Shown piece after piece: positions 11,896 to 22,404 of a DNA stretch of 64,000 nt. Numbering within the stretch: the first letter of the stretch is position 1; each line of letters begins with the position of its first letter. Origin of the DNA: Ornithorhynchus anatinus (taxonomy: Eukaryota > Chordata > Mammalia > Monotremata > Ornithorhynchidae); NCBI RefSeq assembly GCF_004115215.2, contig NC_041751.1, forward strand, positions 32,137,428 to 32,201,427, read 5' to 3'. A model generated the notes under the pieces. It did no database searches. It was not told the origin of the DNA and worked only from the letters and a program-made list of their open reading frames with translations. The translations under genes were made by a program, and so were the position numbers.

Positions 11896-12298
11896 CTCAT
11901 TGATGAAGAAGCCTGGAAAAATTAAAAGCTTCCGTACGGTGCTACTTGAGCTGACTTCTTTCCCCTCCCCGACAACTCCACTGACCCCGACCCATCCCCG
12001 CCCACAACCTGGCAGCCAAGCAGGACTTGGGTCATCCTGAGTCTGCAGGCTGACCTCAGCTGGGGGCTGGGCAGGACCCCAACACATCTCAGTGAGAGCC
12101 CCCAGTCCCAGGCCGTCAGCCCAACAGCCAGAGAACCAGAACCCTCTGGTTCTCCGATTCCAGGTGAACGCGGTAGCCATTTCCCTCAGCTCTGGGGAGG
12201 CAACTGGAGCCCCACTTTTGCGAAGCAGGAAGAGAAGGGATGGGGCCGAATCTAGTCCCACGTGACAAGGGCAGGAGGGATGCCGACCCTGCTCCTCT
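11895..12298. other. No recognised feature downstream of gene A
   Basis: Single-copy GC-rich DNA with a long - strand open frame of no recognised family. I looked here for the rest of a B30.2 domain and saw no SPRY motif. It may hold the 3' UTR of gene A. Confidence 0.4.
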
Positions 12299-12348
12299 TC
12301 ACCCTGTGCACTGTGGATGGGTCTTGTCCGAATCCAGAGTTGTATATC
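12299..12348 (-). pseudogene. PRY-like start of lost B30.2 exon, gene A
   Basis: After a CTCTCCCTGCAG acceptor the phase 1 frame reads GYTTLDSDKTHPQCTG and then stops. The pattern T-L-D at residues 4-6 and the phase match the start of the B30.2 relic of gene B (DEVTLDPSSAD), and the family consensus is VTLDPDTAHP. No SPRY motif such as WEV was found further along. It may be a relic, or a short terminal exon still in use. Confidence 0.5.
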
Positions 12349-12349
12349 C

Positions 12350-12930
12350 TGCAGGGAGAGACGTAGGACGGTCCCGGGGCGGGTGCACGGGAACATGGCT
12401 GGACAGCCAGCCTCCACCTGCCCCTTTCTGAATGGTCACATTGGGACAACAACAGGGATCAGTCAGGACCCCTTGGTGACACCTCTGTCCCAGGAAGGCG
12501 GGTCTGCAAAAGTTCCCAGTCACCCCCACGTTTCCCCGAGTCTTCTCTCCCCAGAAGCTCACGCGCATTTAAGAAGCCCCTCGCAGCCACGCACAGCAGC
12601 CCCCATGATGCCTGCTGCTCTGATGCAATCGGGAGAGCCTCAGCTCCGAGACAACCCTGTCCCCTTCCTCCCTCTCCCAGATGAACCGGGCCCCAGGACA
12701 GATTCTCCTGGACGTCAGGCCCCTTGGGAAATTGGAGTTCACCGGAGAGATCTTCAGGGTCTGGAAGCGGGAGAACAGGGAAAGGGTTTCTGAGTTTGTC
12801 AGCAGGAGGGTCCAGGAAAGGGGGATTTCAGGCCCCTCCCCTGGGGCTGTCTGGGACATGACCAACAATGGGAGAACAGGGGGAGATAGAAACATAGCTG
12901 GACATGGGCACTTGGAACTGGGGAAACTCA
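12350..12930. other. Intronic or 3' sequence of gene A
   Basis: Single-copy stretch between the possible last exon and the PRY-like piece. There are several chance frames on both strands and no domain was recognised. Confidence 0.4.
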
Positions 12931-12931
12931 C

Positions 12932-12964
12932 CTGTTTATAATCAGTACGATATGCCATACAAAG
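12932..12964 (-). CDS. Gene A possible last coding exon
   Basis: The segment is 33 bases between TGTCATTGCAG and GTGAGT. In the phase carried from the heptad exons it reads ALYGISY and then TGA at 12944-12942, so it would end the protein. In another frame it is open (LCMAYRTDYKQ), but that frame does not fit the upstream phase. It may be a real terminal exon or a decayed heptad exon. Confidence 0.45.
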
Positions 12965-15900
12965 CTGCAATGACAAGGATCAAGGAAAGCTGTTAGACTC
13001 TGGGGCTTGGGCAGTAGAGGGCCGGCTCAGTATGTCAGACACAGAAGAGATTCTTATTTGTCTGGGATGGATGAACTGCCCCTCAGTCGATCATCAGCAA
13101 TAACAGTTGTTCATCCCATCCACTGTGCAGAGCACTCACACTCCTCATATGAAATAAACTCCGAGGAGAGATTTCACCAGGACGATCTGTTCTATAAAGG
13201 ATGGAACTTACCGAGCCGTTCTTTTAGGTAATCTAAAACACAAACAGACACAAAGGCAAAAATGAATGTGGGGAATATCCTCAGGGCTCACCCAGTCCAG
13301 CCTGTCTCCAACCTGTCTCCAAGGATGCAACTTACCGCACTCTCCTTTTAGGTTATCTAAAACACAAACAGACAGAAAGGCAGAAATGAATGTGGGGCAT
13401 ATCCTCAGGGCTCACCCAGTCCAACCTGTCTCCAACCCCAAAGCCATATCCTTCTGCCAGAGATCAGGGTGAGCCAAAACCGGGGCTCATGTTTCTCTGA
13501 GAGCGGCACAGGGAAGCTGCCCAGTGTCCCATTCCCTCTAGGGGAGTCATCCTGGCCCGGGGCAGAGCTGAGCTCTTTCCCACCTCAGGGTAGCCAGGAA
13601 TGTAGCTGCAGCGGTAACTGGGAGATATTCTGAGGGAAAAGGACTATTACTAGCACACACACCCCCATTTCCCTGCCCCATCACCCCTGAGAGTTACCTG
13701 TTTGTACCCTGTGTTCTGAAATGAGTTTATCTAGAAGAAAAATAAAAAACTCTTGTTCATTTCTATGCCAATCCACAAGTGCAACATGAACAACACAAAC
13801 AGTAGGTTTATTCCCACCACCCTCAGCTGGATAAATAACAGAACCCCAAACATTTCTCTTTCCTGCCTGACCATCGCTTGGCCTTTCTGCCTTTGCAAGG
13901 GGTTTGCCAAAAGGAAGAGATTTCAGCCTGTCAGATATGATCCAGTCTCCATGTGAGTGTTTGCAAATCGTTGGTGGAACTCACATTGGAAAATTGGAAA
14001 ACCTCCTGCGGGCCCTGCCTAAACCACCTCCCTGTTGCTCCTAGCAGAAATGATTAACATTCACCATCTTCTGCCCCACAAAGTCTTTCTCTCAAATCAA
14101 GTGTCCCATTACTTGACAAGGACATAGGAGTTCAGATCCTTAGGAGTGTGTGGAACGAGGCTCAATCTTTAGAATACAATGGAGTTGTAAATATGTGTAC
14201 ATGTGTACGTGCGTGCATCTGCTTGTATGTTTGGAGGGTAATTCGAGCCTCTTTGTCTATCAATATTCCTGCAGAGTTGAAGTCACCTGCCTTTCCCTAT
14301 AGGGAAAAAATGAGTTCATTATCTTGACTGTGAGCCCCATATATGACAGGGACGATGTCCATACTGATTATCCTGTATCTACCTAGGCAGTTCAGAACAG
14401 TGCTCGGCTCATAGTAAGCTCTTAACAAAATACCATAAAAATAGTAGCTGTTATTATGATGATTACTATTAATTATTTTCTACTCTAAAAGTTCTGAAGG
14501 CAAGGTAAAGGGGAAAAGCAATTAACAGTTCAGCGGCATCTCTGCAGCCTCTTGGTTCTTCTCTGTGTGGATGTGTCTGTGGGGTTTTGATACAGGAAAA
14601 ACCAAGAACAGGCTGTGGCACGGTCTCGTTTTTCGGAGAAGGGATGGGTTTTCTTTTTTTTGTGAACTTCTATCGGATCTCCCTGATGTGTGAGTTGGAT
14701 CTGGAGAGGAGGATGCCTCGTCTTTGACTAGAAGGAAGTTCCGGTCTTATAAATGGTGAAAAGAAAATGGCTGATACTGTGAACTTCGGGCTTTCCTAGG
14801 ATGTGGCCATGCTGCCTCTTCACCCTAAACGGGCCTTTTGTGTCGCAGCAATCACAATCCCCACCCTTGTCTGGTCTCAGTGCCGGCCTACACATTTCCC
14901 TTCATTTCTTACTTTTTTCCCGGCGTTGGGCCCAGATGACGTAGGCACTTCCAATGAGAAGAAGGCCCAGAAGAGAAAGGATCACAGCCAGAGCCACCAG
15001 CACCGGAGAAACCCTTGGGAAAAAGGACTCTGCAACGGGCAGATGCGGTTAGAGATCCAGAGCAGAACTAAGGAGAAGGAATTCATTCTCCATCTAAAGC
15101 TGGGCTGGGGTTCAGGCTAAGTAGAGGGGACCAGCATTGGGAGAAACGTCTTTCCCCTTCATTCCCACATCTTTCCCCCTCATCCCATCACAACCTGTCC
15201 TTCATTCTCTGAGGAGATGCTCAGCCATTGCCTTCAGAAAGTCACTCAGCCACCATAGACACTGTCCCCCCGGAGGACTCTTGCCTGCTTGCTCTGCTTG
15301 CTGCTATTTTCCCATCGGAGGGGACCATCCATATGGTCAGTTTGCTCTTTTCCTAACCCTGAGGCCAATTAGCTGACCAGTAAACCCTATTGCCACCCAT
15401 CTGTAACTCCCCACTACTGACTCTGCCTTTTGGGTGAGGAATCCTTACACATAATTCCACTCCTGCCTGATCCCTCCCCTAAATGTGAAAGGATCGGGGA
15501 CCATCCTGTATCCCCCAGGTCCGGATTGGATCTGGTAACCTGGTACTTCAAGGCCTTCATTGTGTGATTCCCTTTAGACTGTAAGCTGTTTGCAGTCAGG
15601 GAATATGCCTTCCAAGACTACTGTATTGGCCTCTCCCAAGCACTTAATACAGTGCTCTGCACATAGTAAGTGCTCTATAAATACCATTGATTGAATTGAT
15701 TGATTGATCGATTCAAGGACAACTAACCTGCTACGGAAACCTCTGTCACCTTCCCCTGGTCAAGGACGGGATTCCAGACAGAGCAGGAGACGGCGGATGT
15801 GGATCTGTCTGTGACCAGCAGAGACCCTTCTGTTCGGAACAGGCCGGATCTGTCCCGAGACTTTGACTCCGCCAATGTGGGGCGCTCCTGACCTCGGTGG

Positions 15901-18900
15901 TCCGTCCACCGCAGTCGGGGCTCGGGGAACCAACCAGAGGAGCTGCACACGAGCCGGATCCCGTCGCCTTCCTGCCCGGCCATGCGGATCTGAAGTTGAG
16001 AGCCCAGGGCTGCACAACAGTGAGAAAACAACCTGAATACCAGGTCTGGCCTGGGGCCAATTCCTGCATACGACTTAGGTCAGAGACAGTGGTTGTTGAG
16101 ATCATGATATTAATATTTTTTAATTACTTACTATGTAACAGATTCTAGGTCATCAGTGACCTTCCTCTTGCCAAATCCAACATCCTCTACTCCTTCCTAA
16201 TCCTTCTAGACCACTGAGCTGCCTTCAACACTACGGACCACCCGCTTACCCTGGAAACATTCTCCAGCCTTGGCTTCACTAACATGGTCCTCTCCTGGTT
16301 CACCTTCTGTCTCTCTGGCCGCTCCTTCTCAGTCTCTTTCACCGGATCCTCCTCTGCCTCCCACTCTCTAAGTGTGGGAGACCCTCAAGGCTCAGTTCTG
16401 GGTCCCAGTCTATTCTCCATCTGCATCCTCTCTCTTGGAGAACTCATTCGCTCCCACTGTTTCAACTACCATATCTAGGTGGATGATTCCCAAATCTACC
16501 TCTCCGGCCCTGACCTCTCTCTTTCATTGCAATCTTGCATTTTTTCCTACCTTCAAGAACATCTCTACCCGGATGTCCTATTGATACTTCACTCATATCC
16601 ACAACAGAACTCGGTGTCTTCCCGCCCGAACTCTCTCCTCCCCATAACTATCCCAACACTGTAGAATTGTAGAAACAATTCAGACTTAACATATCTCCTC
16701 ATCTCCCCATCCAAACCCTCTCCCCCCTGACTTTCCTATCGCTGTAGACAGCATACCATCCTCCCTGTATCACAAGCCTGTAACCTTGACATTATCCTTA
16801 CCTTATCAATCTCATTCAATCCGCACATGCAAGCTATCACAGAATCCCACCATTCCTACCTTCACAGAATCTCTAGAACTGGCCCATTCCTCTCCAACTA
16901 AGCTGCTACTATGCTGACCCGCACACTCATCATTGGCTACGTTGACTACCGCATCGGCCTCCTAGCTGACCTCCCTGCCTCCTGTCTCCGCCCTTGCCAG
17001 TCCATACTTTACTCTGCTGCCCAGATCTCTTTGCTGAAAAGCTGTTCAGTCCATATTTCCCCAGTCCTCAAGAACCTCCGTGGATACCATCCACCTCCAC
17101 ATCAAACAGAAACTCCTTACCATAGGCTTTAAATCACTCAACCAGCTCCTCGCCTTCTACCTTATCTCACTAATGGCCTATTCAAACCCAACTCGCAAGC
17201 TTTGGTCCTCTAATGGCAACTTGCGGTACCTCAATCTCAGCTAGCCCACCATCAACCTCTTGCCCCTGTCTTCTCTTGGGCCTGGAATTCCTTGTCCCTT
17301 CATATTCAACAGACTACCGTTCTCCCCATTTTCAAAATGCTACTAAAATCATATCTCCTCCAAGAAGCCTTTCCTGACTAACCCCTCACTTCTCCATCCT
17401 ATTCACTGCCTGCTTCTGTATCACCTTTGCACTCAGAGCCATGACCCCGTAAGCACTTTGAAACTCACTCCTCTCCCCCTCCCTCCCCCAGCCCCCCAGC
17501 ACATAATGTCCATATCCTGATATATCCTGCTGTCTGTAATTTATCTCCATGCCTGTTTTCCCCCACTAGACTCAAAGATCCTTGAGGGCAAGAAGCATGT
17601 CTACCAATTGCATTGTATTGTACTCTCCCAAATGTTTAGTACAGTGCTCTGAAAACAGTTACACTCAAAAAATGCAATTGATTGATGTACCAAGAACTAT
17701 GTTAGTTATACATTAATGACATCAATAATCATAGTCCCTGTTCCACAGGGTGGCACAATCCAAGAAGTAGAGAGTACAGATATCTTAACTCCATTTTACA
17801 GAAGAGGAAACAGAGCCTCAGAGTGATTAAGTTCCTGGCCCAATTTCATAAAGCAGACCAGTGGCAGAGCTGGGACTAGACCACTGGTCTCCTAAGTTTC
17901 ATCCTATGCTCTTTCCAGGAGTCCAAGCTGCCCTTTGGCAGGGAGGACATGGCCTGAAAAGCAGAGATGACTCCAGGCTCCAGAGGATGTTGGAAGACCC
18001 TGGTCATCCTGAAAATGTCAAGGGTCAGAATCTCCTGAAGGGATCAGGACTGTGAACACCGCCCCACTCATGTGGGACTGTCAGCACGGTCCTGAAAGCC
18101 TGAAAGCCAGTCCAGATGGGTTCAGACCCAATTCTAGTTGGATTGAGTGACCGGCGATCTGCAAGGGAGTGGAACAGTGACCTGATACCCTCCGGGTTTG
18201 CTGCTTGTCGCCTCTTGTCATGGCCCAGAGGTAAAGAGCTCAGGCAACCATGCTCTGACCTAGCCTGCCTTACAGGGAGGTGACGGAATGAAGGGGGCAG
18301 AGGTAGTCTGGGGAACAGCAAGCCCCGGAAGGAAAGAGGCTGGCTGATGGAGAAGGACAGGGATATAAGAATAAGAGCAAGGGCCTAGAGAGAAGGCTGG
18401 GTGGGCTGGAGAGTTTTCCCTGCATGTCGGACCAACTCAAGAATAGGATTGAGGGTCCAATTAAATCTAGGACCAAAACCTCGTTTGACTGAATTGACTG
18501 GAACCGACAAATGTCAGGATGGGCAGTGCTGGGTAACGTGCAGTGTTGAATGATCTCTTGAGATGCCCAACCTCAGGCATTGCTCTGAGAAAATGCCAAA
18601 GTATCTGACGAGTAGCTCACCTGCTACACTTAGGTGAATTATAGCTTGTTCGTAGAATTCACCGTCTTGAACGTGACAAACATAATCCCCGTCATCCAGG
18701 AACAAGACATTATGAAGTCTCAAAGTCACTCTTCCATCAGTGAGGCCTTCTTTCAGTAGCTCTGTTCTCCCTGCGTAGTCCAGAATTTGTTCCTCATCCA
18801 GATCCTTCCCCTCACGATAGTGATGAACCACGTTGGAGACATCATCCCGGTACCATCTCACTTCCATGTGCTCAGCATTCATCTGAGGGTCCAGGTGACA

Positions 18901-19651
18901 GGGTAACTCAACTTCCGCCCCGAACATAGCAACCACAGGCTCATCTGGTCCTTCCACAGTGAACTTTGCTGCACAATACACAACGAACCATTACAGACCA
19001 TCAGTGATGCCCACCTACCCAGCTGAAGAACAAGTCCCACTAGCCATTCCAGCCTGCCTCAGTGCCTGGGGAAGGCCATGAGCTCTCCAGGGTTCAGAGG
19101 AGAAGACTGTTCAGTCCCCCTTCTCTCAGGTTGCAGGTGTATTCTGTCATCTAAGCCAATAAACTAAATGGAAGGTTCAGTACAGATCCGGTAAGCCTGA
19201 TCATTCTGACTTCAGAGAGGTAGTATCGTCTAGTGGACAGGGCACAGGCCCGGGAGTCATTAGGACCTGGGTTCTAGTCCAGGCTCTGCCACTTGTCTGG
19301 TCCAGGCTCTGCAACTTGTCTGTTGTGTGACCTTGGGCAAGTCGCTTCACTTCTCCGTGCCTCAATTTTTTCATCTGTGAAATGGGGATTAAGACTCTGA
19401 CCCCAGGGTGGGACAGGAACTGCATCCAACCTAATCAACTTGTATCTACCCAGTGCTTAGTACAGTGCCTGAAACATAGTGAGCACTTCACAAATACCAT
19501 GAAAAAAATCCCCATCGTCAAGGGTTTGGGGGAGCAAACGAGGGGTCAGAGTCCTTACCTGAGCCCCAAGAGGGCATCTGGAAGAGGATGAGGAGGGGAA
19601 GGGCCCATTTTGGCAGAGAAGATGGTGAGACAGCCATCACCTCCGGGAGAG
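12942..19651 (-). CDS. Butyrophilin-family gene A (signal, IgV, IgC, TM, heptad exons; no B30.2)
   Basis: This is a multi-exon gene for a type I membrane protein of the butyrophilin family. The members known best modulate T cells from the cell surface. Exons in order are signal 19651-19559 (ATG at 19637), IgV 18968-18621, IgC 16009-15728, TM 15029-14913, a 33-base exon 13730-13698, two 21-base exons 13355-13335 and 13232-13212, and a last exon from 12964 with an in-frame TGA at 12944-12942. Every intron is phase 1 with AG/GT borders, and the model encodes about 307 residues. The IgV domain carries the butyrophilin signature NAEHMEVRWYRD. The last exon is the least certain part. If it is skipped, the frame runs into a PRY-like piece at 12348 and stops at 12299. 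In both cases the B30.2 domain is missing, so the product resembles tail-less BTN-like proteins. The IgV, IgC and TM exons are secure; the 3' end is inferred. Confidence 0.82.
13212..13232 (-). CDS. Gene A heptad exon 2 (21 bases)
   Basis: This is a duplicate of the 21-base exon at 13335-13355, with the same acceptor and donor sequences and phase. It encodes DYLKERL, a better heptad than its twin. The copies sit exactly 123 bases apart. Confidence 0.72.
13335..13355 (-). CDS. Gene A heptad exon 1 (21 bases)
   Basis: The exon is exactly 21 bases, flanked by GTGTTTTAG and GTAAGT. In the phase 1 frame it encodes DNLKGEC. Seven-codon heptad exons are a hallmark of butyrophilin cytoplasmic stems. 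It lies in the second unit of a 123-base tandem duplication. Confidence 0.72.
13698..13730 (-). CDS. Gene A mini-exon, 33 bases (cytoplasmic)
   Basis: The exon is 33 bases between a TTTTTCTTCTAG acceptor and a GTAACT donor, phase 1 to phase 1. It encodes NKLISEHRVQT. Short juxtamembrane exons of this size are usual in butyrophilin genes between the TM and B30.2 exons. Confidence 0.65.
14320..14460 (+). mobile_element. Mon-1 SINE, 3' part
   Basis: TGACTGTGAGCCCCATATAT to AACAAAATACCATAAA, in a gene A intron. The flanking 13740-14320 and 14460-14910 show no other feature. Confidence 0.75.
14913..15029 (-). CDS. Gene A exon: transmembrane segment
   Basis: The exon is 117 bases in phase 1. It reads ESFFPRVSP, then a hydrophobic helix PVLVALAVILSLLGLLLIGS, then AYVIWAQRREK with basic stop-transfer residues. 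The acceptor is TTGCAG and the donor GTAAGA. The order Ig, Ig, TM fits a type I butyrophilin. Confidence 0.88.
15580..15715 (+). mobile_element. LINE-2 3' end
   Basis: AGACTGTAAGCTGTTTGC to ATTGATTGATTGATCGATTC, just 3' of the IgC exon of gene A in + coordinates it precedes. Confidence 0.8.
15728..16009 (-). CDS. Gene A exon: IgC-like domain
   Basis: The exon is 282 bases, phase 1 to phase 1. It encodes ALGSQLQIRMAGQEGDGIRL followed by VCSSSGWFPEPRLRW, the classical membrane-proximal C-type Ig domain of butyrophilins. The second cysteine is in AVSCSVWNP, and the exon ends in EVSVAG. The acceptor (TTGTGCAG) and donor (GTTAGT) are good. Gene B has the same exon length. Confidence 0.92.
16140..17690 (+). 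mobile_element. Older LINE-2, internal ORF2 portion and 3' end
   Basis: Degenerate reverse transcriptase sequence is visible: a VLSWFTFCLSGRSFSVSF-like stretch, GDPQGSVLGPSLFSI, NYHI..DDSQIYL, then ALIISYVDY-like and LLKSYLLQEAFPD-like ends. It finishes with the AGTACAGTGCTCTG end and ATTGATTGAT tail. Frames are broken many times. It lies between the IgV and IgC exons of gene A, antisense to it. Confidence 0.85.
17690..17935 (-). mobile_element. Old MIR/Mon-type SINE
   Basis: The core is CCATTTTACAGAAGAGGAAA followed by GCAGAGCTGGGACTAGA, on the - strand, more diverged than the Mon-1 copies around it. Confidence 0.65.
17935..18620. other. Gene A intron, non-repetitive
   Basis: No exon signal or repeat was recognised between the old SINE and the IgV exon. 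Confidence 0.4.
18621..18968 (-). CDS. Gene A exon: IgV domain
   Basis: The exon is 348 bases, phase 1 to phase 1. It encodes a V-set domain beginning AKFTVEGPDEPVVAMFGAEV. It has the first core cysteine in ELPCHL, the core tryptophan in EVRWYRD, the EGKDLDEEQ and GRTELLKEG stretches typical of butyrophilins, and the second cysteine in DDGDYVCHV. It ends in LSVAG at a GTGAGC donor. The length equals that of the IgV exon of gene B. Confidence 0.92.
19205..19510 (+). mobile_element. Mon-1 SINE with internal 25-base doubling
   Basis: It runs from AGAGAGGTAGTATCG to CACAAATACCATGAAAAAAA. The piece GTCCAGGCTCTGC..ACTTGTCTG is tandemly doubled near 19277-19322. It lies in the first coding intron of gene A. 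Confidence 0.8.
19559..19651 (-). CDS. Gene A exon: 5'UTR end and signal peptide
   Basis: The reading starts at the ATG at 19637 and gives MAVSPSSLPKWALPLLILF, a typical hydrophobic signal peptide, followed by QMPSWGS. It ends in phase 1 at a donor (GTAAGG) just below 19559. A pyrimidine-rich acceptor ending in AG at 19653-19652 lies 14 bases before the ATG, which implies a non-coding first exon further upstream. A LINE-2 starts only about 40 bases upstream of the ATG. Confidence 0.8.
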
Positions 19652-19679
19652 CTAGGACAAGGAGATATGATGAGAAGAC

Positions 19680-20726
19680 AAAGATCACCGTGGATGGCAC
19701 GACCATCCTTCCCGTCTCTCAGGCCCGCAATCTCGGTGTCATCCTTGACTCGTCTCTCTCGTTCACCCCATACGTCCTATCCGTTACCGAGACCTGCCGG
19801 TTTCACCTTTACAGTATCACCAAGATCCGCCCTTTCCTCTCCACCCAAACGGCTACCTTACTGATACGGGCTCTCGTCATATCCCGGCTAGACTACCGTG
19901 TCGGCCTTCTCTCCGATCTCCCTTCCTCTCTCGCCCCGCTCCGGTCTATTCTTCACTCCGCCGCCCGGCTCATCTTCCCGCAGAAACGATCTGGGCATGT
20001 CACTCCCCTTCTTAAACAACTCCGGTGGTTGCCTATCGACCTCCGCTCCAAACAAAAACTCCTCACTCTAGGCTTCGAGGCTCTCCGTCACCTCGCCCCT
20101 TCCTACCTCTCCTCCCTTCTCTCTTTCTACCGCCCACCCCGCACGCTCCGCTCCTCCGCCGCCCGCCTCCTCGCCGTCCCTCGGTCTCGCCCGTCCCGCC
20201 GTCGACCCCCGGGCCGCGTCCTCCCGCGGTCCGGGAACGCCCTCCCTCCTCACCTCCGCCAAACTGATTCTCTTCCCCTCTTCGAAACCCTACTTAAAAC
20301 TCACCTCCTCCGAGAGGCCTTCCCAGACTGAGCTCCTCTTCTCCCTCTACTCCCGCTACCGCCCCCCTTCACCTCTCCGCAGCTAAACCCTCTTTTCCCC
20401 CCTTTCCCTCTGCTCCTCCCCCTCTCCCCATCCCCTCAGCACTGTACTCGTCCGCTCAACTGTATATATTTATTACCCTATTTATTTTGTTAATGAAACG
20501 TACATCGCCTCGATTCTATTTAGTTGCCATTGTTTTTACGAGATGTTCTTCCCCTCTACTCTATTTATTGCCATCGTTCTTGTCTGTCCGTCTCCCCCGA
20601 TTAGACCGTAAGCCCGTCAAACGGCAGGGACTGTCTCTATCTGTTGCCGACTTGTTCATTCCAAGTGCTTAGTACAGTGTTCTGCACATAGTAAGCGCTC
20701 AATAAATACTATTGAATGAATGAATC
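19680..20726 (+). mobile_element. Young LINE-2, 5' truncated, open ORF2 C-terminus
   Basis: A continuous frame to 20331 carries VSQARNLGVILDSSLSFTPY, HSAARLIFPQKRSGHVTPLL, LPIDLRSKQKLLTLGFEALR and LLREAFPD, followed by the CT-rich 3' UTR, the AGTACAGTG-type end and a GAATGAATGAAT tail. The element lies antisense to gene A, starting about 40 bases upstream of its start codon, inside the presumed 5' UTR intron. Confidence 0.9.
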
Positions 20727-20819
20727 AGAGTCCACTGGACACAGCCTCACACCCAAACCCTCCCATTTCATCCAAGTCCAGCCCAGCCCTACAGACCTGC
20801 CTTAATTTACAATCAGGTG

Positions 20820-21285
20820 TAACCCATGGTATAAATGACGCACCTACTGAGTGCCGAGGATTGAACTAAGCACTTGGTAAAGCACAGTAGAATAAAAACA
20901 CACATTTCTTACCCATAAGGAGCTTACAATTTAAAGGGGGGAGACCGAAACATTAATTATTTACAATCCTCCCTCCCCAATCTATCTATTGAATGGAACC
21001 GGAGAAAGAAAAGAGGTTGGAGAGGAAGTTGAAACTCAGGTGTAGAAATCTGAATCGAGGAATTTAGACAGGAATGAGAGGAGAGAGATGAGGAAGGAAG
21101 CTGGGGGAGCTATAGAAGGCTTAGTTTGAATAGGGAAGATTGGAGTGCATTTGAACATAAATGGCAAAAAGTCATCCAAGCGTGAGAGAGTGAAAACAGT
21201 AGTAGACTGTAAGCTCATTATGTGCTTCTGCTGATTCTGTTGTACACATCAGCGCTCAGTAAATACCATTGATTGATTGCTAAAG
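20820..21285. mobile_element. LINE-2 fragments
   Basis: 20820-20960 is a diverged - strand 3' end. 21200-21280 is a + strand end with a CATTGATTGATTG tail. Confidence 0.7.
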
Positions 21286-22040
21286 GAGGGGAGAAGGTGA
21301 TAGTAAGTGCTTAAAAGGAGAGGGGGGTGGTGAGGTCGGAGGTGCAGGCAGAGGGTACAGTTATTGAGCAGGTGGGAAATCTACTCCTGAGAAATCATCA
21401 TTTTCCCCCATCCTCTGGACATGAGAAAGAAATTCATGGGCAATATGGGTTCAGAAAGACTTTGTTTCCTAAACCAGCTCTTCACCCAGTCACCCTAAAC
21501 AGCAGGAGTGGGCAGGGAGGGCTGGGGAGTGAGATCTGTTGTTCACTATCTGAGGACAGAAACTGAAAGCGATCTCTCGCTACTAACTCCTGAATCTGAA
21601 AGTCAAAGATGGCTGTGACTCCATATCAAGAGAATAGAGGCACAGAAATGCTGACTTCCCAACAACTTAGCATCCCAAACCCAAGACTAAACCCCAAAGT
21701 CCTGCATACTCTGACCCTGTGACCTCATTTTCCAACTCTCTCTAAAGATCTCACAGTGACTTCCCCCAGCACCGTGGATCAAAACTCAGATCATCTCCCT
21801 CTCTTCCAAGAACCTTCACCCGACCAACCCGGGCAATGCCTCCCACCTTGATCTTCCTCCCTCCTCTCTCATGCCGGACCAAGTGGCTCACAGTCCCCCT
21901 CATCCTCCTTCATTTCCCCCTCCCCGGATTTCCTCTCCAGCTCAGCCCCTCTGAACTGGGCGAAATGAACCAGAATCTTTCTAGAATCACCCTGATCGTC
22001 CCCTCCCCCGTGGTGCCGGTCCCCATACCTCAGCCGGTAA
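21285..22040. other. Non-repetitive 5' flank of gene A
   Basis: No repeat family was recognised. Pyrimidine-rich runs occur at 21780-21950. Confidence 0.35.
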
Positions 22041-22043
22041 ACA

Positions 22044-22139
22044 GCCGCATCTGTCCTCTAGCGTGGCTGCTCAGGGTCATATCTGTCTTCTAACATGGCT
22101 CCTGAGGGCCGCATCAGTCCTCTAACATGGCTGCCGAGG
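22044..22139. repeat. Minisatellite, three 32-base units
   Basis: Three head-to-tail 32-base units lie at 22044-22075, 22076-22107 and 22108-22139. All share the pattern CAT-C-GTC-TCTA-C-TGGCTGC and end in AGG. They lie in the GC-rich 5' flank of gene A, and two units contain AACATGGC, close to a YY1 site. Confidence 0.85.
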
Positions 22140-22404
22140 ACTCTAACCCCGGGTTCACGTCATAAACACCCACCGACTCACTCACCGTCCGGTCCAGGAC
22201 TTCACCCTGGGATGCAGGTGGTCGAAGGCTCCCCCAGAACTGGATCTGCTCCGTTGACCCTGCATTCAGACCCCTCTGTGAGTTTCTCTTCCCTCTGGTT
22301 CTCCCTCCCCTTCCCGCTCAGGCCTGCCCCCCTTCTGTCATACCCATGGGCCCTTCCACCAGCCCCTCCGCTTGTCACCCACCTCGGGTCCTGGAGGGCT
22401 GAGA

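Larger units (their letters stand above)
13198..13440. repeat. 123-base tandem duplication carrying heptad exons
   Basis: Two adjacent units, 13198-13320 and 13321-about 13440, align base for base over most of their length, including AGGATG, the 21-base exon, and a shared stretch ending CCTGTCTCCAACC. The duplication copied one heptad exon with its splice sites. Confidence 0.85.

Noticed and set aside
11788-12417. 209-residue - strand frame
   Set aside because: It runs through an old SINE and unique GC-rich DNA. No SPRY or other domain was seen, so it was not called as a gene.
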